A DNA stretch of 64,000 nt from Anaerovibrio sp. RM50 (GTDB lineage: Bacteria; Bacillota; Negativicutes; Selenomonadales; Selenomonadaceae), in contig NZ_JHWV01000013.1 of NCBI RefSeq assembly GCF_000622005.1, positions 1-64,000 on the forward strand, read 5' to 3'. Shown here piece by piece: positions 1 through 7,904 of the stretch. Every line of letters starts with the position of its first letter. The first letter of the stretch is position 1. Made by a program: the position numbers and the translations under genes. Below the pieces are notes generated by a model. The model was given only the letters and a program-made list of their open reading frames with translations. It searched no databases and had not been told where the DNA came from.

Positions 1-142
1 AAGCGTGAAACCCGCCTTGAGATGAGATCTCTCACAGAGTAATCTGGTAAGACTCCTTATAGACGATAAGGTTGATAGGCTGGAAGTGGAAGCGTGGTGA
101 CATGTGAAGCTGACCAGTACTAATAAGTCGAGGGCTTAACTT
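1..142 (+). rRNA. rrl: 23S ribosomal RNA, 3' end (partial)
   Basis: The first ~142 bases match the conserved 3' terminus of bacterial 23S rRNA, including the segment around GACCAGTACTAATAAGTCG and the closing GGCTTAACTT. The rest of the gene lies upstream of the window. A 5S gene and three tRNA genes follow, so this is the distal end of an rRNA operon. Confidence 0.95.
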
Positions 143-215
143 AAAAAGCACTCTAAGATGATTCTTGTTTCTGTATAGTTTTGAGAGTACATGCAAATGT
201 ATTTTCAAATTGTAT

Positions 216-332
216 ATCCGGTGATGATGGCTATGTGGTCCCACCTGTTCCCATTCCGAACACAGTAGTTAAGCACATAAACGCCGAAAGTACTTGGCTG
301 GAGACGGCCTGGGAGGATAGGAAATTGCCGGT
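216..332 (+). rRNA. rrf: 5S ribosomal RNA
   Basis: About 117 bases with the expected 5S core: GTGGTCCCACCTGTTCCCAT, then CCGAACACAG, and the 3' part GGGAGGATAGG. The 5' TCCGG pairs with the 3' CCGG. It lies ~75 bases after the 23S end. The ends are estimated to within a few bases. Confidence 0.93.
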
Positions 333-338
333 TTACAT

Positions 339-415
339 GGCGGTCGTGGTGAAGTGGTTAACACACTGGATTGTGGCTCCAGCATGCGTGGGTTCGATCC
401 CCACCGATCGCCCCA
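339..415 (+). tRNA. tRNA-His (GTG)
   Basis: The cloverleaf closes with an eight-pair acceptor including the extra 5' G typical of tRNA-His. The anticodon loop TTGTGGC gives GTG, the T-arm contains GGTTCGATCC, and CCA is encoded at 413-415. Confidence 0.95.
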
Positions 416-421
416 TATTAC

Positions 422-497
<76 letters not shown>

Positions 498-518
498 TTT
501 TTGTTTTTAATATGATTT

Positions 519-607
519 GGAGCAGTACTCAAGAGGCTGAAGAGGACGGTTTGCTAAATCGTTAGGGTCGCAAGGCTGCGGAGGTTCGAATCCTCTCTGC
601 TCCGCCA
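519..607 (+). tRNA. tRNA-Ser (GCT)
   Basis: A class II tRNA of 89 bases with a long variable arm. The acceptor GGAGCAG pairs with CTGCTCC, the anticodon loop TTGCTAA gives GCT (Ser), and CCA is encoded. It is the last gene before the operon terminator. Confidence 0.95.
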
Positions 608-617
608 TTGTATATTT

Positions 618-650
618 GAACTTTCAGATAAATCTGAGAGTTCTTTTTTT
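618..650 (+). terminator. rRNA/tRNA operon terminator
   Basis: An 11-bp stem, GAACTTTCAGA with TCTGAGAGTTC, is followed by seven T. It lies ten bases after tRNA-Ser. Confidence 0.9.
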
Positions 651-707
651 GTGTTTTTTTATAAAGAAAATTGATAAGAGATATAGCTTTTTAGTCATGG
701 CTTAGGG

Positions 708-713
708 TATAAT
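708..713 (+). promoter_or_regulatory. Probable -10 box for the purine permease gene
   Basis: A TATAAT box lies 40 bases before the start codon. No convincing -35 hexamer is seen at 16-18 bp, so the promoter may be weak, activated or read from another factor. Confidence 0.4.
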
Positions 714-752
714 ATATATGTTTTTTTTTACATTATTTTAGGAGGATGAAAA

Positions 753-2132
753 ATGAGTGAAACTCTCGAGAAGCTGTTTCATCTGAAGGAAAATGGAACC
801 ACCGTCCGCACTGAGATGGTTGCTGGTCTCACTACCTTCATGACAATGGCTTACATCTTGGCAGTTAATCCTGGTATTCTTTCCACCACTGGTATGGATG
901 CCGGCGCTGTGTTTGTTGCTACAGCTATTGGTTCTGCCATTGGTACTATCTTTATGGCAGTTTTTGCCAACTATCCTTTTGCACTGGCACCTGGTATGGG
1001 CCTGAATGCCTTCTTTGCATTTACTGTATGTGGTGCTATGGGCTATTCCTGGCAGGTGGCTTTGGCCGCAGTATTTATTGAGGGCCTTATTTTCCTTGTA
1101 TTATCCCTTACAAAGGTCAGAGAGGCAATCTTCAACTGTGTGCCTACCTCACTTAAAATGGGTGTTACTGCCGGTATAGGTCTTTTCATCGCTTTTATCG
1201 GTATGCAGAGTGCTAAGCTGGTGGTTGATAGCCCAACCCTGGTTTCTATTTTTCCTTTTAAGTCTTCTTTGGCAGATGGTACCTTCTATACCACAGGTAT
1301 GGGTGCTGTTCTTGCTTTAATTGGTATTTTGGTTATTGCTGTTCTCATTCATAAGAAGGTTCCGGGCGATATACTTTGGGGTATTCTCTTTACTTGGATC
1401 CTTGGTATGATTTGTGAGGTTACAGGCCTTTATATTCCAAATCCTGAGCTGGGCATGTTCTCTACGATTCCTGATTTTTCCAAGGGAATCAGCATTCCAG
1501 ACCTTGCCCCAACCCTTATGCAGGTTGATTTTTCTGGTATCTGGAGCTTCAATTTCTTTACTGTTATTTTGGCCTTCATGTTTGTAGACCTTTTTGATAC
1601 CCTTGGAACGCTCATTGGCGTTGCTTCCAAGGCTGATATGCTGGATGAGGAAGGCCGTCTTCCTAATATTAAGGGTGCCCTTCTGGCAGATTCCCTGGCT
1701 ACCTCTATTGGTGCAATGCTTGGTACTTCCACTGTATCCACCTATGTAGAGAGCTCCGCCGGTGTAAGTGCTGGTGGCCGTACTGGCCTTACTGCGTGGA
1801 CTGTGGCTGGCCTCTTTATTCTGAGCTTGCTGCTGGCACCATTGTTCCTTACAATCCCTGCATTTGCCACTGCACCTGCTTTGATTGTTGTAGGTTTCCT
1901 TATGGTAAGCTCCCTTACAAAGATTGATTTCACTGATCTTACCGAGGCATTCCCTGCATATATTGCCACTGTAACCATGGTATTTATGTACTCAATTTCC
2001 GAGGGTATTGCTATGGGCTTCATTTCTTATGTGGTAATTAACGTATTGTCCGGAGATTTCAGAAAGAAATCCATTAGCCCTGTAATGTACATTTTGGCTG
2101 TTATCTTCATTTTGAAGTACATTTATGTATAA
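753..2132 (+). CDS. NCS2-family purine permease (AzgA/PbuG type)
   Basis: A 459-residue polytopic membrane protein of the nucleobase:cation symporter-2 superfamily, AzgA branch, which imports hypoxanthine, guanine or adenine with protons. Family signatures visible are the N-terminal MVAGLTTFMTMAYILAVNP segment and FALAPGMGLNAFF in the early helices, with DLFDTLGTLIGVA further on. Length is normal for the family. The start is set by AGGAGG at 740-745, eight bases before the ATG. The gene stands alone between two terminators. No purine riboswitch is visible in the ~100-base leader. The exact base specificity cannot be read from sequence. Confidence 0.9.
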   Translation: MSETLEKLFHLKENGTTVRTEMVAGLTTFMTMAYILAVNPGILSTTGMDAGAVFVATAIGSAIGTIFMAVFANYPFALAPGMGLNAFFAFTVCGAMGYSWQVALAAVFIEGLIFLVLSLTKVREAIFNCVPTSLKMGVTAGIGLFIAFIGMQSAKLVVDSPTLVSIFPFKSSLADGTFYTTGMGAVLALIGILVIAVLIHKKVPGDILWGILFTWILGMICEVTGLYIPNPELGMFSTIPDFSKGISIPDLAPTLMQVDFSGIWSFNFFTVILAFMFVDLFDTLGTLIGVASKADMLDEEGRLPNIKGALLADSLATSIGAMLGTSTVSTYVESSAGVSAGGRTGLTAWTVAGLFILSLLLAPLFLTIPAFATAPALIVVGFLMVSSLTKIDFTDLTEAFPAYIATVTMVFMYSISEGIAMGFISYVVINVLSGDFRKKSISPVMYILAVIFILKYIYV

Positions 2133-2177
2133 GAACAAATGTTCTATACATAACAGCTTCATTATCTGATTATGAAA

Positions 2178-2215
2178 TAGCATGGAAATTTTGGTGATTT
2201 TCATGCTATTTTTAT
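2178..2215 (+). terminator. Terminator after the purine permease
   Basis: The stem TAGCATGGAAAT pairs with ATTTTCATGCTA (one wobble or mismatch) and a T-rich run follows. Confidence 0.8.
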
Positions 2216-2226
2216 TTTATTTTTTG

Positions 2227-2255
2227 TTGACTAAGACAGGCCTTTATGATAATAT
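2227..2255 (+). promoter_or_regulatory. Promoter of rplU-prp-rpmA
   Basis: TTGACT at 2227-2232 and TAATAT at 2250-2255 are spaced by 17 bp. The predicted start site lies just before the structured leader of rplU. Confidence 0.7.
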
Positions 2256-2261
2256 ATCTAA

Positions 2262-2335
2262 ACGTAAGCGCAATAGGTCTGCGCTTTCCCAAACCGCACA
2301 GTGAGGTTCTTGTAAACAGCTTAGGCTGTACCGTA
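2262..2335 (+). ncRNA. Ribosomal protein L21 leader (candidate)
   Basis: The leader between promoter and rplU folds into at least two hairpins: AAGCGCA/TGCGCTT (2266-2286) and ACAGC-TTAG-GCTGT (2316-2329), with CCCAAACCGCA between them. Position and this layout resemble the Firmicute L21 leader, a cis element thought to mediate autoregulation of the L21/L27 operon. I could not align it to a covariance model. Confidence 0.6.
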
Positions 2336-2368
2336 ATTGGCGAGTAAATTATAGGGAGGTGTAAATGA

Positions 2369-2680
2369 ATGTACGCAATTATCAAGACTGGTGGCAAGCA
2401 GTATAAGGTTGCTGAAGGCGATGTTATCACTGTTGAGAAGATTGAGGCTGCTGAGGGCGAGGCTGTTACCTTTGATCAGGTTCTGACTGTTGTGAAGGAT
2501 AACGAGGTTGTTGTTGGCAAGCCAGTTGTTGAAGGTGCGAAGGTTACTGCTAAGGTAGAAGCTCAGGGCAAGGATAAGAAGATCCTGGTATTCAAGTACA
2601 AGGCTAAGTCCAACTACCGCAAGCGTCAGGGCCATCGTCAGCCATTCACCAAGGTTGTTATCGAGAAGATCGAGGCTTAA
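2369..2680 (+). CDS. rplU: 50S ribosomal protein L21
   Basis: A 103-residue protein starting [14 protein letters not shown], the L21 family signature, and ending with the conserved basic segment [10 protein letters not shown]. It binds 23S rRNA in the large subunit. The start at 2369 is preceded by GGGAGG at 2354-2359; the ATG at 2365 is out of frame. It is the first gene of the L21-Prp-L27 operon, the standard Firmicute order. Confidence 0.97.
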   Translation: MYAIIKTGGKQYKVAEGDVITVEKIEAAEGEAVTFDQVLTVVKDNEVVVGKPVVEGAKVTAKVEAQGKDKKILVFKYKAKSNYRKRQGHRQPFTKVVIEKIEA

Positions 2681-2744
2681 TCGTAAGCAATGACTTTTAG
2701 TTCTGTTGGTCGTTGTATGGTATTTATTGTTGTTGGTATTTCCT

Positions 2745-3158
2745 ATGAGACGAGACAGACAGAAGGTGGACGGTGGTATCGACATTACCGTTTACCGTAA
2801 TAAAGAGGGCAGAATTTTCGGCTACACCGTTGCTGGTCATTATGGCCAGCGGGGGAACAGCATCGTATGTGCCGGCGTTTCCGTGTTGGCACAGACCACA
2901 CTAAAGGGCTTGGGTGAGCACCTCATGCGGCTTCATAATCTTTCCGTGAGCAATCCGGAGGAATTATCTTCTTATATTAAATATAAGGTGGCGCCAGGTG
3001 ACTTACAGGTAAGGCTTACTACTGACCTCGATGATATAACTGATGCACTATTAGAGACAATGCTTATTGGACTTTATGACATCTATGATGAACGAATCCG
3101 AGAGAATGATCTCGACGGGGTGCACATTTTTGAGATTCAACAGGATCAGGAGGTGTAA
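2745..3158 (+). CDS. prp: Ribosomal-processing cysteine protease Prp
   Basis: This is the small cysteine protease (YsxB/Prp family) that removes the N-terminal extension of ribosomal protein L27. The catalytic pair is visible as the His in GHYGQRG and the Cys in [10 protein letters not shown]. Its position between rplU and rpmA is the family's hallmark, and the L27 encoded next carries a matching cleavage site. The start is uncertain. The frame stays open back to a TTG at 2706, which would add a hydrophobic stretch not expected for a cytosolic enzyme and lacks a ribosome-binding site. ATG 2745 (137 residues) and GTG 2766 are both plausible; neither has a strong Shine-Dalgarno sequence. Confidence 0.88.
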   Translation: MRRDRQKVDGGIDITVYRNKEGRIFGYTVAGHYGQRGNSIVCAGVSVLAQTTLKGLGEHLMRLHNLSVSNPEELSSYIKYKVAPGDLQVRLTTDLDDITDALLETMLIGLYDIYDERIRENDLDGVHIFEIQQDQEV

Positions 3159-3163
3159 TGTTA

Positions 3164-3457
3164 ATGTTCACTTTTGATTTACAGCTTTTCGCACATAAGA
3201 AAGGTGTGTCCAGCACCCGTAATGGCCGTGACTCTGAGGCAAAGCGCCTTGGTGTTAAGGAGCAGGCTGGCACCGTTGTAACTGCAGGCAGCATTCTGGT
3301 TCGTCAGCGTGGAACTCATTTCCACCCAGGTACCAACGTTGGTATTGGTAAGGACGATACCCTGTTCGCCAAGATTGATGGCCGTGTAGCTTTCGAGCGC
3401 AAGGGTCGTTATAACCGTCAGGTTAGCGTTTATGCAGTTGACGAAGCTGCTATGTAA
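3164..3457 (+). CDS. rpmA: 50S ribosomal protein L27, with Prp-cleaved N-terminal extension
   Basis: A 97-residue L27 precursor. The N-terminus [14 protein letters not shown] contains the Firmicute extension; in the family Prp cuts after the Phe so that mature L27 begins AHKKG, placing its tail at the peptidyl-transferase centre. An earlier in-frame ATG at 3158 overlaps the prp stop codon (TAATG), but the AGGAGGT at 3148-3154 is only three bases from it and nine from ATG 3164, so 3164 is preferred. It is the last gene of the operon, followed by a terminator. Confidence 0.96.
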   Translation: MFTFDLQLFAHKKGVSSTRNGRDSEAKRLGVKEQAGTVVTAGSILVRQRGTHFHPGTNVGIGKDDTLFAKIDGRVAFERKGRYNRQVSVYAVDEAAM

Positions 3458-3467
3458 TTAGTAGAAA

Positions 3468-3500
3468 ATACCTGCGTCTTCACATAGGCGCAGGTATATT
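3468..3500 (+). terminator. Terminator after rpmA
   Basis: ATACCTGCG pairs with CGCAGGTAT, followed by ATTTTATTATTT. Confidence 0.85.
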
Positions 3501-3533
3501 TTATTATTTAATGGATTAAATTGAGTAATGTAT

Positions 3534-3568
3534 AAAAAGCTGGCATTGGTATACAATACCAGCTTTTT
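3534..3568. terminator. Second hairpin after rpmA, terminator-like on both strands
   Basis: AAAAAGCTGGCATTG pairs with CAATACCAGCTTTTT with one mismatch, so both strands give a stem with a U tract. It lies between the rpmA terminator and the repeat upstream of obg. Confidence 0.6.
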
Positions 3569-3585
3569 ATACATCACTTGAATAT

Positions 3586-3637
3586 GACCTCATCCGCCTG
3601 TCATAGACAGGCACCTTCTCCCAGAGGGGAAGGCTTC
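3586..3637 (+). repeat. Interspersed palindromic repeat, copy 1
   Basis: The layout is GACCTCAT, a variable hairpin (GCCTGTCATAGACAGGC), CACCTTC, then a second hairpin ending AGGGGAAGGCTT. A second copy with the same constant blocks and a different variable hairpin lies at 44623-44671 on the other strand. Copy 1 ends 13 bases before the obg ribosome-binding site. Confidence 0.75.
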
Positions 3638-3659
3638 TGGATAGTTATTGGAGGAGCTT

Positions 3660-4949
3660 ATGCAGTTTATAGACAGAACTACCATAAAGGTTACTGCCGG
3701 CAATGGCGGTAATGGCAAGTCAGCTTTTCGGCGTGAGAAATTTGTAGCCAAGGGCGGTCCTTCCGGTGGTGACGGTGGCCGTGGTGCTGATATTGTATTT
3801 GTTGTTGATAATAATATGAATACTCTGCTGGATTTCCGTTATCACAGAAAATTCCAGGGCAAGAATGGTGAAAATGGCGATATTAAGAATCAGTATGGCC
3901 ATAATGCACCACCTTGTATTGTTAAGGTGCCTCAGGGTACTTTGGTTAAGGACGCTGATACTGGGGAGATTCTGGCTGATCTGACTGAAATAGGCCAGGA
4001 GGCTGTAATTGCCAAGGGCGGCCGTGGGGGCCGCGGCAATGCCAAGTTTGCCAACAGTGCCAATCGTGCTCCTACATTTGCTGAATTAGGAGAGCCAGGG
4101 GAAAGCCGTAATCTCATTTTGGAGCTGAAGCTGCTGGCTGATGTGGGCCTGGTGGGTTATCCAAGTGTAGGCAAGTCCAGTTTGGTGGCTGCTGTGTCCG
4201 CTGCCCGTCCTGAGATTGCCGAATATCACTTTACTACCATAACTCCTGTACTGGGTGTGGTAAGCGTTGGTGATATTGACGACGAGCGCACCTTTGTAAT
4301 GGCTGATATTCCTGGTCTTATTGACGGTGCTTCCGAGGGCGTGGGCCTTGGTCATGATTTTCTCCGTCACGTGGAGCGTACCAAGGTTATTGTTCACATT
4401 GTGGACGCCTCCGGTGTGGAAGGGCGTGATCCTGTTGAGGACTATTACAAGATTAATAAAGAGCTGAAGATTTACAGCGAGAAGATTGCCCGCCGTCCAC
4501 AGATTTTGGCGGCAAACAAGATGGATTTGCCGGGAGCCCAGGAAAACTTTGAACGCCTTAAGGAACTGGCGGAGAAGGAAGGCATTGAAATATTCCCTAT
4601 TTCTGCAGCTACCCGTCAGGGCACCAAGGAGCTTATCCAGCGTGTGGCCCAGGTTCTGGACGAATACGTGGAGGAGCCGGATGTGGAAGAGGGCGTTAAG
4701 GTTTATGACGCCAAGGAAGAGGATCCTGATAAGGTTACCATTACCCGTAATGACGCCGGTGACTTCATTGTAAGTTCCAAGTCCCTTAATAAGCTGGTGG
4801 CCATGACCAACTTCGGCAACGACGAGGCCATCAGACGCTTCCAGTACATCTGGCGCATCAAGGGCATTGACAAGAAGCTTATTGAGCGCGGTATTAAGGA
4901 AGGTAATACTGTAAGAATCGGCGAAATGGAATTCGAGTATCGGGATTAA
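3660..4949 (+). CDS. obg: Obg/CgtA family GTPase
   Basis: An essential ribosome-assembly and stress GTPase, 429 residues. Domains: glycine-rich Obg fold (about 1-158), G domain (about 159-330) with G1 GYPSVGKSS near residue 165, DIPGLIDGA (G3) and NKMDLPG (G4), and a C-terminal OCT domain from about residue 345. The start at ATG 3660 is set by GGAGGAG at 3650-3656; a TTG at 3648 is in frame but overlaps that site. The following yhbY and proBA run in the same direction, a common Firmicute order. Confidence 0.97.
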   Translation: MQFIDRTTIKVTAGNGGNGKSAFRREKFVAKGGPSGGDGGRGADIVFVVDNNMNTLLDFRYHRKFQGKNGENGDIKNQYGHNAPPCIVKVPQGTLVKDADTGEILADLTEIGQEAVIAKGGRGGRGNAKFANSANRAPTFAELGEPGESRNLILELKLLADVGLVGYPSVGKSSLVAAVSAARPEIAEYHFTTITPVLGVVSVGDIDDERTFVMADIPGLIDGASEGVGLGHDFLRHVERTKVIVHIVDASGVEGRDPVEDYYKINKELKIYSEKIARRPQILAANKMDLPGAQENFERLKELAEKEGIEIFPISAATRQGTKELIQRVAQVLDEYVEEPDVEEGVKVYDAKEEDPDKVTITRNDAGDFIVSSKSLNKLVAMTNFGNDEAIRRFQYIWRIKGIDKKLIERGIKEGNTVRIGEMEFEYRD

Positions 4950-4963
4950 GGAGATAACTATAT

Positions 4964-5269
4964 ATGATAAAGAATACACTGACCGGCAAGCAGAAGAGAT
5001 TTCTGCGTTCCATGGGCATAACCATGGATCCGGTTGTTATGATTGGCAAGGAAGGGGTAAGCCCTACTGTGGTTCAGTCTGCAGCAGAGGCTATCAAGAA
5101 GCGTGAGCTGGTGAAGGTGCGTGTTCTTCAGAATTGCATGGAGGATCCTGAATCTGCCATTACCATGCTTGCAGAACGTACCAATTCAGATCTGGTTCAG
5201 ATTATTGGACATAATGGTCTTTTGTTTAAGCGCAATTTCGACTCCCCTAAGATTGAACTGCCAAAATAA
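4964..5269 (+). CDS. yhbY: YhbY-type CRM-domain RNA-binding protein
   Basis: A 101-residue protein made of one CRS1/YhbY (CRM) domain, which binds pre-ribosomal RNA of the large subunit. The GxxG-like loop is seen in MIGKEGVSPTV and the basic helix in AIKKRELVKVRVL. AAGGAG at 4949-4954 is nine bases from the ATG and overlaps the obg stop region, so it is translated with obg. Confidence 0.92.
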   Translation: MIKNTLTGKQKRFLRSMGITMDPVVMIGKEGVSPTVVQSAAEAIKKRELVKVRVLQNCMEDPESAITMLAERTNSDLVQIIGHNGLLFKRNFDSPKIELPK

Positions 5270-5284
5270 GTTAACTATAAAAAG

Positions 5285-5314
5285 TTGACTGACAAAATGT
5301 TTGACTGCCATAAT
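5285..5314 (+). promoter_or_regulatory. Candidate proBA promoter
   Basis: TTGACT at 5285-5290 and CATAAT at 5309-5314 with an 18-bp spacer, in the 62-base gap before proB. Confidence 0.45.
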
Positions 5315-5331
5315 GAAGTGAGGTTTGGGTT

Positions 5332-6456
5332 ATGGAGACTCGTGAGCACATTAAAAGCGCCAGCCGTATTGTTGTGAAGGTGGGGACAAGCACTCTTCTT
5401 TACGATAACGGCAAGCTTAACCTTTATAGAATTGAGCAGCTGGTCCGTGAGCTGGCAGATCTTTCCAGCCAGGGCAAGGATGTTATTCTGGTTTCCTCTG
5501 GTGCCATAGGCGCTGGTGTGGTTCGTATGGGCCTGAGTGAACGTCCCTCCGGAGTTAAGGAGAAGCAGGCGCTGGCTGCAGTGGGACAGGGTATGCTCAT
5601 GCATATTTATGACAAGCTCTTTGCTGAATATGGCCAGGTGGCAGGGCAGGTGCTTTTGACCCGTGATAACTACGTGCAGCACAAGCAGTACAATAACTCC
5701 CGCAATACCCTTCTCACCATGCTGAAAATGGGCGTGGTGCCTATTATCAATGAAAATGATGCGGTGGCAGTGGATGAGGTCAAAATCGGCGATAACGATA
5801 ATCTTTCAGCCATGGTGGCTGCCCTGGTGGATGCAGATTTGCTTATAATTCTGTCTGATATTGACGGGGTATATACGGGAAATCCTTCCAAGGATCCATC
5901 AGCAACCCTTATTCACCAGATAGATGAAATTACTCCCCATATTGAGCAGATTGCCGGGGGAGCCGGATCTGCCATGGGAACCGGCGGTATGTCCACAAAG
6001 ATTGAGGCTGCCAAGATTGCTACAGCCTCCGGGGTTACCATGTGTATTGCCTCGGGCAGTGAAAAGGGGATAATTCGCCGTATTATTGATGGTGAAATGG
6101 TGGGAACTGTATTCCCACCAAAGGAATCCCATCTGAAGGCAAGAAAGGGCTGGCTGGCCTTTGGAAAGCGCATCAGCGGTGATCTGGTGGTGGACGCAGG
6201 CTGTGTAAAGGCCCTAAAATCCGGTTCCAGCCTTCTGGCGGCAGGTATTAAGCAGTCTGAGGGAGAATATACTGTTGGAGACACAGTGCGTGTGTTGACT
6301 GAGGATTTTCAGGAGATTGCCCGGGGAGTCATTAATTTTGACTGGGAAGATCTGGAGAAAATTAAGGGACTTAAAACCGAGGAGTTTAAAAAGCTCCTGC
6401 CGGACAGTGAACATGATGAGGTTATTCACCGTGACAATATGGTTATTATGATATAA
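5332..6456 (+). CDS. proB: Glutamate 5-kinase
   Basis: First enzyme of proline synthesis: phosphorylates glutamate to gamma-glutamyl phosphate. The 374 residues comprise an amino-acid kinase domain (to about residue 260; VVKVGTSTLL, SSGAIGAGV, NENDAVAVDE) and a C-terminal PUA domain (about 280-360). The length is that of the full two-domain form, which is normally feedback-inhibited by proline. It is followed 33 bases later by proA. Confidence 0.96.
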   Translation: METREHIKSASRIVVKVGTSTLLYDNGKLNLYRIEQLVRELADLSSQGKDVILVSSGAIGAGVVRMGLSERPSGVKEKQALAAVGQGMLMHIYDKLFAEYGQVAGQVLLTRDNYVQHKQYNNSRNTLLTMLKMGVVPIINENDAVAVDEVKIGDNDNLSAMVAALVDADLLIILSDIDGVYTGNPSKDPSATLIHQIDEITPHIEQIAGGAGSAMGTGGMSTKIEAAKIATASGVTMCIASGSEKGIIRRIIDGEMVGTVFPPKESHLKARKGWLAFGKRISGDLVVDAGCVKALKSGSSLLAAGIKQSEGEYTVGDTVRVLTEDFQEIARGVINFDWEDLEKIKGLKTEEFKKLLPDSEHDEVIHRDNMVIMI

Positions 6457-6489
6457 TATTTCCCAACCATTTCAGTTTGCAGGGAGGTA

Positions 6490-7749
6490 ATGGCAGTGAA
6501 TTTGCAGGATATTATGATTACCAAGGCTGAGGCGGCCATGAAGGCTGCTGATGCTATGACATTGGTTTCAACGGACACGAAGAACAAGGCTCTTCTGGCC
6601 ATGGCGGATGTGCTGGAGAAGCATGCTGATGTAATTATTGAGGCAAATAAAAAGGATATGCTTCTGGCGGAGGAAAAGGGCGTAAAGAAATCATATCTGG
6701 ACAGATTGCTTCTCACCAATGAACGAATTGCGGGCATGGCAGATGGCCTTCGCCAGGCTGCTGCATTGCCAGACCCTGTAGGGGAGGGGGATTATTCCAC
6801 CATTCGCCCTAACGGCCTTGAAATACGCCGGGTGCGTGTTCCTCTCGGAGTAGTTGGCATGATTTATGAGGCCCGTCCAAATGTAACCTCTGATGCGGCC
6901 GGACTTTGCCTTAAATCCGGCAATGCGGTTATTCTCCGCGGCGGTTCTGAGGCAATAAATTCCAATATTGCCATTATTGAGCTTTTGCAGAAGGCTGCTT
7001 ATGGAGCCGGTATCCCGAAAGGGGCAATCCAGTTTGTGGATGTGGTGGACCGTGAAGCCGTTAATATTATGCTGAAGCTCAACAAATACCTGGATGTTAT
7101 AATTCCAAGAGGCGGTGCGGGGCTTATTAAGACAGTGGTGGAGAACAGCACTGTGCCGGTTATTGAAACTGGCACCGGAGTGTGTCATACTTATGTAGAC
7201 AAGGGTGCTGATCTGGATATGGCCCTTAGGATTGCCATAAATGCCAAGACTTCCCGCCCTTCTGTGTGCAATGCCATGGAAACCCTTTTGGTACACAAGG
7301 ATGAGGCTGAAAGGTTCCTGCCTATGCTGTCAAAGGCAATGAAGGAGAAGAACACCGAGCTTCGGGGGTGCGGGGCGGCTTTGGCCATTGTACCCGATAT
7401 GGTGCCTGCCACCGAGGAGGACTGGCATACTGAGTATGGGGATTTGATTCTCTCCGTGAAGGTTGTTGAGGATGTTAATGAAGCTATTGAGCACATTAAC
7501 AAGTACAATACAGGTCATTCTGAGACTATTGTTACCGAAAATCTCACCAATTCCCGTCTGTTCCAGCGTCGGGTAAATGCTTCCTCAGTTTATGTCAATG
7601 CTTCCACCAGATTTACTGACGGATGTGAGTTCGGCTTTGGGGCTGAAATCGGCATAAGTACCCAGAAGCTCCATGCCCGTGGCCCTATGGGACTGGTGGC
7701 ACTGACCAGCACCAAGTATCTTATTAATGGAGATGGACAAATCCGTTGA
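6490..7749 (+). CDS. proA: Gamma-glutamyl phosphate reductase
   Basis: Second enzyme of proline synthesis, NADPH-dependent reduction of gamma-glutamyl phosphate to the semialdehyde. The 419 residues belong to the aldehyde dehydrogenase superfamily; the catalytic Cys is in PSVCNAMETLL near residue 259. GGGAGG at 6481-6486 precedes the ATG. The stop codon overlaps the TTG start of a small membrane ORF. Confidence 0.96.
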   Translation: MAVNLQDIMITKAEAAMKAADAMTLVSTDTKNKALLAMADVLEKHADVIIEANKKDMLLAEEKGVKKSYLDRLLLTNERIAGMADGLRQAAALPDPVGEGDYSTIRPNGLEIRRVRVPLGVVGMIYEARPNVTSDAAGLCLKSGNAVILRGGSEAINSNIAIIELLQKAAYGAGIPKGAIQFVDVVDREAVNIMLKLNKYLDVIIPRGGAGLIKTVVENSTVPVIETGTGVCHTYVDKGADLDMALRIAINAKTSRPSVCNAMETLLVHKDEAERFLPMLSKAMKEKNTELRGCGAALAIVPDMVPATEEDWHTEYGDLILSVKVVEDVNEAIEHINKYNTGHSETIVTENLTNSRLFQRRVNASSVYVNASTRFTDGCEFGFGAEIGISTQKLHARGPMGLVALTSTKYLINGDGQIR

Positions 7750-7895
7750 TTAGATTAATTAAAGGCTACTTAAAAACAATAGGTCAGTATTACGATACAA
7801 AAAAGGGCAGACATGATATACTTGATTATGCCCGGGGGATTGCTATTATAATTTTTGTTTGTATTGTGGCAGTTTTTTTGTTAAGTTTGTTATAG
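7746..7895 (+). CDS. Small single-pass membrane protein, unknown
   Basis: A 49-codon open frame fills the gap between proA and nadD. It would start at TTG 7746, overlapping the proA stop as TTGA, with GGAGAT about ten bases upstream, and it ends just before the nadD ribosome-binding site. The product has a basic amphipathic N-terminus (RLIKGYLKTIGQYY) and ends in one hydrophobic helix (IAIIIFVCIVAVFLLSLL), so it should be a tail-anchored or N-in membrane peptide. I do not recognise the family. Tight packing and the clear domain split argue for a real gene, but the TTG start is inferred. Confidence 0.5.
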   Translation: MIRLIKGYLKTIGQYYDTKKGRHDILDYARGIAIIIFVCIVAVFLLSLL

Positions 7896-7904
7896 GAGCG
7901 TATT

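Noticed and set aside
2706-2744. N-terminal hydrophobic extension of Prp from TTG 2706
   Set aside because: No ribosome-binding site, and Prp proteins are cytosolic without a signal peptide.
4086-4979. Long open frame on the minus strand opposite obg (about 297 codons)
   Set aside because: It is antisense to a clear Obg GTPase, has no ribosome-binding site and its composition mirrors obg codon bias.
7800-7895. The proA-nadD gap as a plain untranslated spacer
   Set aside because: The full-length open frame with a distinct membrane helix makes a small gene more likely, so it was annotated instead.
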